64,000 nucleotides of DNA from Lachnospiraceae bacterium (GCA_022796795.1 JAAWJI010000011.1:27880-91879), one strand, 5' to 3'; shown: positions 1 to 8,909, numbered from the stretch's first letter. Numbers and translations: made by a program. Notes: generated from the sequence alone by a model not told the origin.

Positions 1-362
1 AGCCGCACGGTCACATCCGGATACAGGTGCATAAAGAGTTCCAGGGCTTTAGGAATCATAAGGGAACAGCGAACAGGCGGCACGCCGATGACAAAGGTGC
101 TGCTTTTCTGTTTGAGAGACGCAAGCTTAGACCGAAGCGCCAGTTCCTGGGTCTGGATCTTTTTCATATCCTCAATATAGATTACGCCAGCCTCTGTCAC
201 TTGAATGGGCTGGACGCTTCGGTCAAACAGCTTGATCTCCAGGTCACGTTCCAAGCGATTAATATAGTTTGTAAGGGTTGGCTGGCTGATAAACAGCCGC
301 GCCGCCGCCCGTGTCAGATTTCGTTCCTCTGCCAGGGTCAGTACATATTCCAGCTTATCCAC
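1..362 (-). CDS. LysR-family transcriptional regulator, 3' part cut by window edge
   Basis: Reading the minus strand from a GTG at 362 gives about 120 residues of a LysR-type regulator that runs off the window. The N-terminal winged helix-turn-helix is clear: LTRAAARLFISQPTLTNYI, followed by the usual LFDRS and VTEAG blocks. The GTG is preceded by AGAAGGGAAGGA, a good ribosome binding site, and no better start lies upstream in frame. The effector-binding domain is mostly outside the window, so the inducer cannot be guessed. It lies just downstream of, and in the same direction as, the SLC13 permease and dehydratase genes and may regulate that cluster (inference). Confidence 0.88.
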   Translation of the reverse strand, partial: MDKLEYVLTLAEERNLTRAAARLFISQPTLTNYINRLERDLEIKLFDRSVQPIQVTEAGVIYIEDMKKIQTQELALRSKLASLKQKSSTFVIGVPPVRCSLMIPKALELFMHLYPDVTVR

Positions 363-437
363 AATGGTTCCTTCCCTTCTTTCTTCATAGAGCTCCAGAT
401 AGCTGGATGACTCTGATCCCAGTGTTAGGCGTTGCCT

Positions 438-1730
438 TTACAAGATCGGAAATACGGTCATGATCCACCCAACGGATACCACACAGCAGATCAGGGCCAA
501 CAGAGCGGACTGCTTAAACATGCATTTCTGATCATACCCGCCGTAGTTCATAATATAGGGAACCGCAGGAGTAGCCATGGGCGTCATAAATGCCGAGAGG
601 CAGGCGGCCTGTACCAGAATCATCAGCCCCACCGGATTGCCGCCTATGGACGCGCAGGTGGCTATGGCAATGGGATGGAAAATCATCATGGTTCCGCGAT
701 TCTGCATGACCTGTGTCATGATAAAGGGAATCAGGAAGAAAATCAAGCCTACAATATAAGAATTTCCATTGACCGCATGAACCATGGCAGCCATACCGTT
801 TCCGATGAGCTCCCCTGCACCGGTGGCGCTGAGGGCGCCGGACATGGCCAGAGCTCCCACGATGAGAAGCAGCATACTCATGGGAATGGCCGCGGTAGCT
901 TCCCGGGGCTTTAATACGCCGAACAGGACCATGAGAATGGCTCCAATGACGGTGATTTCCCAGTTTTGCAGTCCCAGGCGGGATGCGAACATGAGAGCCA
1001 GGGCATCTGCAAAGAAAATAACCACGCCTGCATATTCCTGAAGGGGCTTCAGCGAAGCCTTTGCGGCAGCGCTTTTGACTGCCTCCACGGGCTTAACAAC
1101 AGGCTCATCCGGTGTAGTCCGGGTGCAGAAAAAGGCACAGTAGAGCACACAGATAATCAGAAGCGGCAGGCGTGCTTTCATGGAATCTGTCAGCGCTACG
1201 GTAAAATCCATGTATCCATAGCTTTCCAGATATCCGTTTAATTCGGCTGCCACGGTAGCGCCGGCTCCAACAGGCAGTGTGCCGCAGGTAACGATGGCGC
1301 TGACTCCCAGAGGAAACATAACCTTGCTGGGCTTAATGTTCATGCTCTCTGCGGATGCCGCCAGCATGGGAGCCACAATACCAAACACGACTACCGGGCT
1401 TTGAATAAACTGGCTTAACAGCATAGCGATGGCGCAATAGCCCAGCATCATCTTGTTTAGATTTCCCTTGGCAATTCCCGAAATACCGTCTGCAATTTTC
1501 GTGCAGAATGAGGTTTGGTTAAAGCCTGCCGCCACAATACACATGCCGGCAATCATAATGACATTGGCATTGGAAAAATAAGTAAGCGCACTGGCTGCAT
1601 CCAGACATCCTGTGAGAGTCAGGGCCAGCAGAGAGGTAATGGCTACGGTAGCCAGACTGTACAGCCCGCTACAGTACCCGATGACGGTCAATCCGAAGAT
1701 GACCAGACAGATAATCAACTGCGTATTCAT
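438..1730 (-). CDS. SLC13/ion-transporter-superfamily permease
   Basis: A 430-residue polytopic membrane protein with about ten to twelve hydrophobic segments. Paired Gly/Pro/Asn-rich stretches (SNANVIMIAGM near residue 53; QVMQNRGTMMIFHP in the C-terminal half) fit the two inverted re-entrant loops of the SLC13/ArsB/CitMHS ion-transporter superfamily. Such proteins usually carry di- or tricarboxylates or related organic anions; the substrate here is unknown. The start has an AAGGGGGAT ribosome binding site. It follows the enolase-superfamily dehydratase by 81 bases on the same strand, so the two probably form a unit that imports and then dehydrates a sugar acid or similar acid (inference). 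Confidence 0.8.
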   Translation of the reverse strand: MNTQLIICLVIFGLTVIGYCSGLYSLATVAITSLLALTLTGCLDAASALTYFSNANVIMIAGMCIVAAGFNQTSFCTKIADGISGIAKGNLNKMMLGYCAIAMLLSQFIQSPVVVFGIVAPMLAASAESMNIKPSKVMFPLGVSAIVTCGTLPVGAGATVAAELNGYLESYGYMDFTVALTDSMKARLPLLIICVLYCAFFCTRTTPDEPVVKPVEAVKSAAAKASLKPLQEYAGVVIFFADALALMFASRLGLQNWEITVIGAILMVLFGVLKPREATAAIPMSMLLLIVGALAMSGALSATGAGELIGNGMAAMVHAVNGNSYIVGLIFFLIPFIMTQVMQNRGTMMIFHPIAIATCASIGGNPVGLMILVQAACLSAFMTPMATPAVPYIMNYGGYDQKCMFKQSALLALICCVVSVGWIMTVFPIL

Positions 1731-1811
1731 ATGGTAAATCCCCCTTTTGTAAAAAATAAGTTGTATACCGTCCGCGCAGCAGGCGCTTATTGCCTAAGGC
1801 CCACGGGGACG

Positions 1812-2930
1812 CTATTTATATTCATTGTAATCCAGGCTCCATTTCCATTCATGGTAGGGCGCTGTCTCCAGGATATCCTCCCGAAGCTCCACGCCAAGTC
1901 CAGGTCCCTCCGGGAGCAGCATATACCCGTTCTCAATGACAAAGGGCGTTTGGATCTCCTGCTGGATTTTCTCCCACTCCGGATCCGGGGCAGGACACAT
2001 TTCCATGACCTCAAAATTGGGAATGGATGCCGCCAGATGCAGACTGGCAGCCGTATTGATGCTTCCTGTGGCAATATGCGGGATCACATTTACATAGTGG
2101 CTCTCTGCAATAGCCGCCGCCTTTTTGCAGCCGGTGATTCCTCCCATAATGCACACATCCGGCCGCAGGAAGCTAACATTGTCCTCCCGCAACAGCATAT
2201 CTACATCCTGGATACAGAAGCTGCGCTCCCCTACGCCGATGGGTGCCTCCGCCTTCCTACACACTGCCTGGAGAGTCTGATAATTCTCATAGTTGATGGG
2301 ATCCTCAAAAAAGAGCAGATGGCAGTCGGCTGTGCGCTTCATGAGATCCACGCTTTCATGGGGCTGTAAAGACCGGTGGATCTCACAGCCAATATCCAGA
2401 TCCAGCCCCACGGCTTCCCGGACCGCATGAATCATACGGCTCATGGCATCCTGGCGTTTGGCATAGGAGCCGTTTGCTTCCTGGATGTTTGTGGGATTGA
2501 GACGGATGCAGGTATAACCCTCCGCTTTTAGTTTTAAGGCGCTTTCTACGCTCTGTTCTATGTTTTTTCCCCGTACCACGCCCCACAGACGGATCTTATC
2601 CCGGACCGCACCGCCCAGCATCTGATAAATGGGTGCGTTGAAATACTTTCCTTTAATGTCCCAGAGCGCAATGTCAATGGCGCTGATGGCGCCGCAGACC
2701 GAGGTTCCACCGAATTTAAACCGGCTGTACAGCTCGCTGTCCAGATACTCGATTCGCAGAGGATCCTGTCCCAGCAGGGGCTCCTCCATCCTGTGAACGG
2801 CTCCCGCCATAGATTCCCGGAATCCCCAATTTCCGCCTTCCCCCACGCCAACAATTCCTTCATCGGTATAAACCTTCACAAACATTCTCCGCCATCCGGT
2901 CATAATGGGTTCTACTTTAGTAATCTTCAT
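1812..2930 (-). CDS. Mandelate racemase/muconate lactonizing family (enolase superfamily) dehydratase-like enzyme
   Basis: A 372-residue enolase-superfamily protein with the N-terminal capping domain (KITKVEPIMTGWRR) and a TIM-barrel carrying likely metal ligands in IGCEIH, FFEDP and GVGERS. The closing barrel segment PHIATGSINTAASLHL is typical of the galactonate-dehydratase-like branch. In D-galactonate dehydratase the first ligand lies in a DFHGR motif; here the aligned segment is CEIHR, so the first ligand may be Glu, and the substrate cannot be named. Start chosen at the ATG at 2930 because AGGAGGTG precedes it; an earlier in-frame codon has none. It has its own likely promoter upstream and continues into the SLC13 permease gene. 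Confidence 0.85.
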   Translation of the reverse strand: MKITKVEPIMTGWRRMFVKVYTDEGIVGVGEGGNWGFRESMAGAVHRMEEPLLGQDPLRIEYLDSELYSRFKFGGTSVCGAISAIDIALWDIKGKYFNAPIYQMLGGAVRDKIRLWGVVRGKNIEQSVESALKLKAEGYTCIRLNPTNIQEANGSYAKRQDAMSRMIHAVREAVGLDLDIGCEIHRSLQPHESVDLMKRTADCHLLFFEDPINYENYQTLQAVCRKAEAPIGVGERSFCIQDVDMLLREDNVSFLRPDVCIMGGITGCKKAAAIAESHYVNVIPHIATGSINTAASLHLAASIPNFEVMEMCPAPDPEWEKIQQEIQTPFVIENGYMLLPEGPGLGVELREDILETAPYHEWKWSLDYNEYK

Positions 2931-2948
2931 ACAGCACCTCCTGTTTTG

Positions 2949-2983
2949 CACTTCGCCAAAGTGTTTTCTATGTTTTTATTATA
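2949..2983 (-). promoter_or_regulatory. Promoter -10 and operator-like palindrome before the dehydratase gene
   Basis: On the minus strand a perfect TATAAT (2978-2983) lies about 50 bases before the dehydratase start; no strong -35 box is visible at 17 bases. Immediately downstream, where a repressor could sit, is the imperfect palindrome CACTTCGCCAAAGTG (2949-2963, arms CACTT/AAGTG). This suggests the dehydratase-permease pair is controlled separately from the genes further upstream. The regulator is not identified; the LysR gene at the window edge is one candidate. Confidence 0.45.
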
Positions 2984-3033
2984 ATCTGTACATTTTGACG
3001 AAGTCCAATAATGGATTCCCATGATTCCATAGC

Positions 3034-3773
3034 CTACAGGCTATCAATCACACCGATCCCATCCCGAATCTTTATTTCCGTGTGGTAAAGCTTACTCAAA
3101 TCCTGCAGGTGCCGCAGGAAGATTTCTGAAATTTCATTCCGTTTACAGACAGGATATCCTCCGGCAGGGGAGTCACATAGCCCAGCTTCACGCCGTAATC
3201 CGCATAGGCGTTCATGTTTGTCTCCTGCACCAGGCTTTTCAGTGTGGAAAAATAGTCCTGGGTCACATGGTAGACGGTATCCACCCGCAGGCCGTTTACT
3301 CCCGGGCGGCCGCACATCTGGGGACTTTGCTCCCCTGCCAGGTCAGAATCATGAAAATCCGAGGTAACGCCAATAAGGGCTACCCGGCAGCTGCCCGTGT
3401 CCAGATAGGCGGCCCGGGAGGCTTCCGTGAGATTTTTTCCGGTTCCCGCAAATATCATGGCCCGGTCTTTTAGATGCCGGGCAGTAGCCAACAGGCCTCC
3501 ATGGCAGAAATCGCAGGCATGGTTGTTGGCGGTATTATACAGGTTAAAGCCCATTCCCCTTAAGTCGTCCAGGAACACAGGATCCGTCATGGCCCAGGTG
3601 CCGCCGCTAAAGGCCGACGGATATCCCTCCTCCTCATGACAGGTAACTTCCAGGTTGTTGAAGCTTACATCGTGGGAGAGGATCAGCTGCTGAAGCTCTT
3701 TCCCCCCAGGGTACTCTGCCGGGATTCTTCTGGTGGCAAAAGAATCCCCGGAGGCTATGAATGTTGTTTTCAT
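3034..3773 (-). pseudogene. CapA-family (PGA_cap) protein, internal deletion plus frameshift
   Basis: The first ~215 residues from the ATG at 3773 are a clear CapA/PgsA-type metallophosphatase-like domain: FIASGDSFATRRIP at the N-terminus, FNNLEVT, and the NTANNHACDF motif. The frame ends at 3096, far short of the ~380-400 residues usual for the family. The family's typical C-terminal tail (LRHLQDLSKLYHTEIKIRDG) appears in another frame and ends at 3034. The middle, which normally holds the second half of the domain with its GHGPH-like motif, is missing. I read this as loss of roughly 150-200 codons with a frame change. The start has a GGAGGG ribosome binding site and follows the M20 gene by 6 bases, so it was the next gene of that operon. 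Confidence 0.75.
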
Positions 3774-3779
3774 GGAAAT

Positions 3780-5087
3780 TTATCCCTCCTTCTTTCCCAG
3801 CAAATCCCACACGACGCCTGCGTAATAGGCGGCGCCCAGAGACAGGGCGTGCTCATCAAAATCAAACTGCCGGCTGTGGAAAGCCGAAGCGCAGGGAATT
3901 TGAATCCCCGTAAAGCAGGCCTGACCGCCCTTTTCGATAACCCGTTGGGTCATATAGGCAAAATCCTCGCTGCCGCCCATGTCTTTGGGATCGCCGGTTT
4001 CCAGGTGCAGCTTTTCCTCACAGACCTTGCGCAGCCGCTCCACCAGAGCAGGCGTACAGGCCATGGCGGCAGCCCCGCCCATACGGGTTACCTCCAGGGT
4101 GCAGCCGTGCATGGCAGCCGCGCTTTCCAGAATCTGTATGGTATACTGCTCCATATACGTATTGATGGCAGTGGTTTCCCCCCGCACTTCAATCTCAAGC
4201 TTCGCCTGGTCGCAGATAACGTTTCTGCCGCTGCCGGCGTGCAGGGTTCCCACATTCACCCGGCTGCTTCCCTCCCCGTGCCGGGGAATGGCGTGGAGAT
4301 TCAAGGCCGCAGTGGCTGCTGCCAGCAGCGCGTTTTGGCCTTCCTGGGGATAAAGGCCAGCATGGGCGGATTTTCCTTTGAAATAGGCGTCCAGCTTGCT
4401 GGTGGCCAGGGTTCCCGAAAGACCAGGACAGATCTGAAAGCCGCCGTCAGAGGATTCCGCCAGATGACTGGCCAGAACATAGTCCACATCATCCAGATGA
4501 CCGTTTTCCACAATGGACCGGGCGCCCCGGACGCCCTCTTCCGCAGGCTGGAAAATAATTTTAACGGTTCCTGCAAGCTGATCCCGCACAGAGGCCAGAA
4601 GCTCTGCCGCGCCAAGGCCGATAGTAATATGGCCGTCATGGCCGCATGCATGCATAACGCCCTCTGTAAGGGATCTAAAGTCCTCCCGGACCGGCTTGTG
4701 GGTTTCCTCCCCACACTCAAATACGCCCAGAGCGTCCATGTCAAAGCGCAGGGCTATTACAGGCCCTTCCCCGCAGTGCAGGATTCCAATGACGCCCGTA
4801 TGGCCTCCGGCTGTTTGGGGAAGGAATTCCGGGCAAGCCCCGTGTTCCAGGGCCCATGCATAGTGTTCCTCCATGACTTCCTTTGGCGGAAGCCCCATGC
4901 GCGCCTCCTCCTTGCAGACTTTTGTTCCTGTAAGCACTTCATACCCCAGATCTTTGAGCCGTCTTGCAATCAAAGATGAAGTTCGCATTTCCAGCCATCC
5001 GGTTTCCGCATATTTGTGCAGATCTCTCCGGCAGTGAACCAGCTGTTCCTGCAGATTCTTCGCTTCTTTTACCAGTTTCTGATACAT
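3780..5087 (-). CDS. M20-family amidohydrolase, AbgA-like
   Basis: A 435-residue M20 metallopeptidase/amidohydrolase. Visible metal-site signatures are RFDMDALG, HACGHDGHITIG, PAEEGVRGA and the late His of SAFHSRQFDFDEHA. The dimerization segment is marked by AYFKGKSAHAG. Length and the insert after the first domain (ALEHGACPEF) match AbgA-type p-aminobenzoyl-glutamate hydrolase subunits better than short hippurate hydrolases. Expected reaction: cleavage of an N-acyl (aryl) amino acid amide in the cytoplasm. The broken CapA gene follows at 6 bases, so they were co-transcribed. The ribosome binding site is AAAGGAG. The substrate is not determined by the sequence. Confidence 0.85.
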   Translation of the reverse strand: MYQKLVKEAKNLQEQLVHCRRDLHKYAETGWLEMRTSSLIARRLKDLGYEVLTGTKVCKEEARMGLPPKEVMEEHYAWALEHGACPEFLPQTAGGHTGVIGILHCGEGPVIALRFDMDALGVFECGEETHKPVREDFRSLTEGVMHACGHDGHITIGLGAAELLASVRDQLAGTVKIIFQPAEEGVRGARSIVENGHLDDVDYVLASHLAESSDGGFQICPGLSGTLATSKLDAYFKGKSAHAGLYPQEGQNALLAAATAALNLHAIPRHGEGSSRVNVGTLHAGSGRNVICDQAKLEIEVRGETTAINTYMEQYTIQILESAAAMHGCTLEVTRMGGAAAMACTPALVERLRKVCEEKLHLETGDPKDMGGSEDFAYMTQRVIEKGGQACFTGIQIPCASAFHSRQFDFDEHALSLGAAYYAGVVWDLLGKKEG

Positions 5088-5257
5088 TGTTTCTCCTTTC
5101 TTTGCCTGCTGGGATTCCCAATAAAATAATTTCAGCCTTGTTTTATGTATTTTGACGCTGATCCGAACTCTTTCACATCCGGTTTTTGTTGTTTATACCG
5201 AAAGGACCCGGAGATATCAAAATTTTTTGGGGAAATATTTCGGAATCATCATAACAC

Positions 5258-5286
5258 TTGACACAAAAATGGGGGAAATATATAAT
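5258..5286 (+). promoter_or_regulatory. Consensus sigma-A promoter for the LysR gene at 5474
   Basis: TTGACA (5258-5263), a 17-base spacer and TATAAT (5281-5286) match both consensus hexamers exactly. The predicted start is near 5293, which leaves a ~180-base leader before the LysR start. The leader contains the purine-rich tandem repeat at 5339-5407. Confidence 0.8.
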
Positions 5287-5338
5287 TTTTATAGAAATCC
5301 TGTCTTTTTTTATATAAGGGTCTGCCTGCTGTCTTTCC

Positions 5339-5407
5339 AGAAGAGACACGAGAAGAAGAGACACAAGAAGCAGAAGAGACACGAGAGGCAGAAGAGACAC
5401 AAGAGAC
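5339..5407 (+). repeat. Purine-rich tandem repeat in the LysR leader
   Basis: The 11-mer AGAAGAGACAC occurs four times (starts 5339, 5354, 5372, 5390), spaced 15, 18 and 18 bases apart, with a fifth degenerate copy AAGAGACAA at 5401. The strand is almost purely purine. It lies within the 5' leader of the LysR gene, between a consensus promoter and the start codon. The rest of the 386-base gap (5088-5473) holds no gene that I can support. Confidence 0.8.
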
Positions 5408-5473
5408 AAAAAAGCGGAAACAGGATAGAAGGAACAAAATTTTTTAAATAGAAAAGCAGAAATGAGGGAGTGC

Positions 5474-6388
5474 ATGAAACTTGAACAGATCGCCCAGGTA
5501 ATCGCCGTGGCAAACACAGGGTCCTTTACCAAGGCTGCCCAGCAGCTATATCTTTCCCAGCCCAATTTGAGCCAGTCCATCAAACAGCTGGAGGAAGAGA
5601 TCGGCAACAATATTTTTGAACGGGCGCCTTCCGGAGTCACGGTTACGCCCTTTGGCAGGGAATACCTGGATCATCTGTATTCCCTTCAGAAGGAGCTGGA
5701 TTCCCTGGACAGTTTTTGCCAGCACCATTCCCAGGAGATCCGCCTGTCCCTGAGCATTGCCGTCACCAAATGCATCTGGATCAACGAGCATTTTTCCAAG
5801 GTTATCGCCGCCAGTTCAGATCATAACCTCCATTTCTCCCTGTATAATACGGAAGATTTGGACACGGCTCTGGATCTGGTGCGAAGCTCTGCCTGTGATC
5901 TGGCTGTCATCAACCTGTTCAGCATCGAACGGCGGGAGGAGATCAGAAGGTGTGTGAACAGCGGCCTGGAATATCATCGGTTCTTTTCTTTCCCGCTTCA
6001 TATCATGATCGGGGAAAAGAATCCTTTGTATCACCAGGAGGCCCCCATTACCCTGGAGGATATGCTTGCCTATCCCTATGTCAGCTATGGATCTCACCGG
6101 GAGCTTACCAGTTCCCGGCTCCTGCGAAGCTTGGGGATTTCCCAGCATCTGCAAAGCACCATCTGTGTCAATACCAACAGCGCCTTGTATAACGTGGTTG
6201 CCAATACCCAGGCGTTTACCCTTTCCGCAAACGCCTTTGCCTACACGGCCCAACCGGGAATACGGGCCATTCCCCTGTCCGACCTGCCCTATTTTATTGA
6301 ATATGGCTGGGTGAAACAACAGCGCATGGCTCTCTCGTCTGTTGCAGAGGATTTTATTCAATCCATTTTAGATATCCCGGTCAGATAA
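5474..6388 (+). CDS. LysR-family transcriptional regulator
   Basis: A 304-residue LysR regulator: winged helix-turn-helix at residues ~1-60 (GSFTKAAQQLYLSQPNLSQS, then an ERAPSGVTVTPFG wing region) and a periplasmic-binding-protein-like effector domain in the remainder. The ATG at 5474 is chosen over one 12 bases upstream because GAGGGAG lies just before it. It is convergent with the next LysR gene and their ends overlap by 8 bases. It is divergent from the M20 amidohydrolase, with a ~390-base gap, so it may control that operon (inference from layout). The co-inducer is unknown. Confidence 0.9.
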   Translation: MKLEQIAQVIAVANTGSFTKAAQQLYLSQPNLSQSIKQLEEEIGNNIFERAPSGVTVTPFGREYLDHLYSLQKELDSLDSFCQHHSQEIRLSLSIAVTKCIWINEHFSKVIAASSDHNLHFSLYNTEDLDTALDLVRSSACDLAVINLFSIERREEIRRCVNSGLEYHRFFSFPLHIMIGEKNPLYHQEAPITLEDMLAYPYVSYGSHRELTSSRLLRSLGISQHLQSTICVNTNSALYNVVANTQAFTLSANAFAYTAQPGIRAIPLSDLPYFIEYGWVKQQRMALSSVAEDFIQSILDIPVR

Positions 6389-7343
6389 GGGAATTCGGGG
6401 ATTTAGCGGGACTGGCGGCTATGCGGAGAAATTCTTCCATGGCACGGCTCAGATAGCGCCCCTTTTTCCAGTAAAAATAAATGTTGCGCATGCTTATTTC
6501 CCCCTCAAGCTTATAATAGACCACCCCTGGGTTTGGAGGCGTCCTGCAGATCAGGGTACTGCTCACAAAGGAGATTCCCATGCCGGAGCAGGTAATGTTG
6601 TAGGCGGTCATTTGCTGATCCAGTTCAAAGATGGTTCTGGGCAAAAAGCCGCGGGACTGACACAGACGGACAGCTCTCTTTCGGGTATCGTTTTCCGGCT
6701 TCAGCATGATAAAGGGCTCCTGAGAAAATTCTTCCAGGGGAACGGCGGCTATTTGGTCCTCTAGGAAGGAGCCGTCGTAGATGGTTTCCAGTTTCAGCTG
6801 GTACGCCCCCATTCTCTGATTTACGGCAAAGCTTTCCGGTACTGCCAGAAGAAGAGACTCCTCCTGAAACTTTGCATGCTCAAAGAGCCCGGGATCCGGA
6901 ACATGATTATCAATCACCAGGTTCACGCTGCCCTGCTGCAGAAGCTCCTCCAGCCGGGCTGTGCTCTCCTCCACCAGGGTCAGCTTTACCAGGGGAAAAC
7001 ACCTGGAAAATTCTCCCATCAGGGACGGGAGAACCAGGGAGGAAAACAGGCTGCTTCCGCCCAGAATCAGGCTTCCTGTTTTCAGATCTCCCCAGTCATT
7101 TACGAAATTGGAAAATTCATGCTCCACAGACATGATCTGCTCCACTGCCCGTATGTAGCGCGCTCCGCACTCTGTGAGCCCCAGAGGTTTTGTGCTGCGG
7201 TCAAAGAGGGGATATCCGATCTGCTGCTCAATGCGCTTCACTGTGGCGCTGAGAGAGGGCTGGGAGATAAACAGATTTTGGGCCGCCTTTATAAAGCTGC
7301 GCTCCCTGTATACTTCATAGACGTATTCCTTTCCCTGAAACAT
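6381..7343 (-). CDS. LysR-family transcriptional regulator, divergent from aspartate ammonia-lyase
   Basis: A 320-residue LysR regulator with the N-terminal helix-turn-helix (SFIKAAQNLFISQPSLSAT), an LFDRS turn and a C-terminal effector domain. It is transcribed away from aspartate ammonia-lyase across a 129-base gap that holds a near-perfect palindrome of the LysR type. The simplest reading is that it regulates aspA and itself. Start at 7343 has a good ribosome binding site (AAGGAGA). Its 3' end overlaps that of the neighbouring LysR gene by 8 bases, leaving no room for a terminator between them. Confidence 0.9.
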   Translation of the reverse strand: MFQGKEYVYEVYRERSFIKAAQNLFISQPSLSATVKRIEQQIGYPLFDRSTKPLGLTECGARYIRAVEQIMSVEHEFSNFVNDWGDLKTGSLILGGSSLFSSLVLPSLMGEFSRCFPLVKLTLVEESTARLEELLQQGSVNLVIDNHVPDPGLFEHAKFQEESLLLAVPESFAVNQRMGAYQLKLETIYDGSFLEDQIAAVPLEEFSQEPFIMLKPENDTRKRAVRLCQSRGFLPRTIFELDQQMTAYNITCSGMGISFVSSTLICRTPPNPGVVYYKLEGEISMRNIYFYWKKGRYLSRAMEEFLRIAASPAKSPNSLI

Positions 7344-7357
7344 AAGCAGTCTCCTTA

Positions 7358-7427
7358 CTATAATTTTAAATTTATAGAAATTATAAGAATATATGTATTT
7401 GATTATAGTTTACGCTTTTTTTATAAT
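7358..7427 (+). promoter_or_regulatory. aspA promoter with adjacent LysR-type palindrome
   Basis: TTGATT (7399-7404), a 17-base spacer and TATAAT (7422-7427) form a strong promoter for the aspartate ammonia-lyase gene. Upstream, the AT-rich near-palindrome CTATAATTTTAAATTTATAG (7358-7377) sits between the two divergent genes, where a LysR activator would bind. It also covers the region just before the LysR gene, consistent with autoregulation. Binding is inferred. Confidence 0.6.
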
Positions 7428-7472
7428 AGCTGCAACAACCAAATTTGAGAATTTAATCAGGAGGGATTTCAC

Positions 7473-8909
7473 ATGAGCCAGACAGAAAACCAGGGCTATC
7501 GACTGGAAAAAGATTCCATTGGATCCAAGGAGGTACCGGAGCAGGTCTATTACGGCATTCAGTCTCTGCGGGCTTCGGAAAACTTTCATATCACAGGGCT
7601 GGGACTGCACCCGGAGATCATTATCAGCATGGCCTACATAAAAAAGGCGGCGGCCATTACCAACTGTGAGACAGGTATTCTGAAGAAGAAAAAAGCAGAA
7701 GCCATTGTGCGGGCCTGCGACGAGATCGTGGCCGGTAAATTACATGAGCATTTTATCGTGGACCCCATTCAGGGCGGGGCGGGAACCTCTCTGAATATGA
7801 ATGCCAATGAAGTCATCGCCAACCGGGCTATCGAGCTTCTGGGAGGAAAAAAAGGAGACTATACCCTGATCAATCCTAACGACCATGTAAACTGCGGCCA
7901 GTCCACCAATGATGTGATTCCCACTGCCGGAAAAATGACCTCTCTGCGGCTGTTGTACCACTTAAAGAAGGAGCTGCAGCGGCTTCACAAGGCGCTGACG
8001 GAAAAGGCAACGGAATTTGATTCCGTGATCAAGATGGGACGCACCCAGATGCAGGACGCAGTGCCCATTCGCCTGGGACAGGAATTCCACGCCTATGCCA
8101 ACGCCATCCAGCGGGACATTTACCGCATGGATAAGGCTATGGATGAAATGCGCACCCTGAATATGGGCGGCACCGCCATTGGAACCGGCATCAATGCGGA
8201 CGAGATTTATCTGGAACGGATTGTGCCCAACCTGTCCGAGGTCTCTGATATGGAATTTATTCAGGCCTTTGACCTGATTGACGCCACCCAGAATCTGGAC
8301 CCCTTTGTGGCTGTGTCCGGCGCCGTGAAGGCATGTGCCGTGACTCTGTCCAAAATGGCCAACGATCTGCGCCTCATGTCCTCCGGCCCCCGTACAGGCT
8401 TTGGCGAGATCAACCTTCCTCCCAAGCAGAACGGCTCCTCCATTATGCCGGGAAAGGTAAACCCGGTGATTCCTGAGGTGGTGAACCAGGTGGCCTTTTA
8501 TGTGATTGGAAACGATATGACCATCACCATGGCCGCGGAGGCCGGACAGCTGGAGCTCAATGCCTTTGAGCCTATTATCTTTTACTGCATGTTCCAGTCC
8601 ATTGATATGCTGTCCTATGCAGTGCAGACCTTTGTGGACAACTGTGTCAGCGGTATCACGGCCAATGAGGAGCGCTGCCGCAATCTGGTGGAAAACAGCA
8701 TTGGAATTATCACGGCCATTTCTCCCCATGTGGGCTATCAGGTGGCTGCGGATGTGGCGAAAAAAGCCCTTCAGACAGGAGAATCCGTGCGGAACCTGAT
8801 TCTGAAAGAGGGACTTTTGAAGGAGGAGGAGCTGGATCTGATCCTGGATCCGGTTCAGATGACAGAGCCGGGAATATCAGGGAAAGAGCTGTTGATGAAA
8901 AAGGCTTAG
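7473..8909 (+). CDS. aspA: Aspartate ammonia-lyase
   Basis: A 478-residue member of the fumarase/aspartase superfamily. The superfamily signature GSSIMPGKVNPVIPE is intact and covers the catalytic Ser loop. Other conserved segments are GQSTNDVIPT, GRTQMQDAVPI and NMGGTAIGTG. Expected reaction: reversible deamination of L-aspartate to fumarate and ammonia in the cytoplasm, feeding fumarate into fermentation. EIYLERIVPNL and the GAGTSLNMNANEVIANRA block favour aspartase over class II fumarase, though fumarase cannot be excluded from motifs alone. It has a strong promoter, AGGAGG ribosome binding site and a divergent LysR gene. The stop codon touches the start of the palindromic element at 8909. 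Confidence 0.9.
   Translation: MSQTENQGYRLEKDSIGSKEVPEQVYYGIQSLRASENFHITGLGLHPEIIISMAYIKKAAAITNCETGILKKKKAEAIVRACDEIVAGKLHEHFIVDPIQGGAGTSLNMNANEVIANRAIELLGGKKGDYTLINPNDHVNCGQSTNDVIPTAGKMTSLRLLYHLKKELQRLHKALTEKATEFDSVIKMGRTQMQDAVPIRLGQEFHAYANAIQRDIYRMDKAMDEMRTLNMGGTAIGTGINADEIYLERIVPNLSEVSDMEFIQAFDLIDATQNLDPFVAVSGAVKACAVTLSKMANDLRLMSSGPRTGFGEINLPPKQNGSSIMPGKVNPVIPEVVNQVAFYVIGNDMTITMAAEAGQLELNAFEPIIFYCMFQSIDMLSYAVQTFVDNCVSGITANEERCRNLVENSIGIITAISPHVGYQVAADVAKKALQTGESVRNLILKEGLLKEEELDLILDPVQMTEPGISGKELLMKKA

Noticed and set aside
3636-4979. 447-codon plus-strand frame opposite the M20 amidohydrolase
   Set aside because: Antisense shadow: the minus strand encodes a full M20 enzyme with all metal motifs; the plus frame shows no domain and has no ribosome binding site.
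5339-5407. CRISPR-like array in the purine-rich repeat
   Set aside because: Units are 15-18 bases with no unique spacers and no cas genes.
7962-8729. 255-codon minus-strand frame inside aspA
   Set aside because: His/Gly-rich composition typical of an antisense frame to a real gene; aspA is intact with signature motifs.
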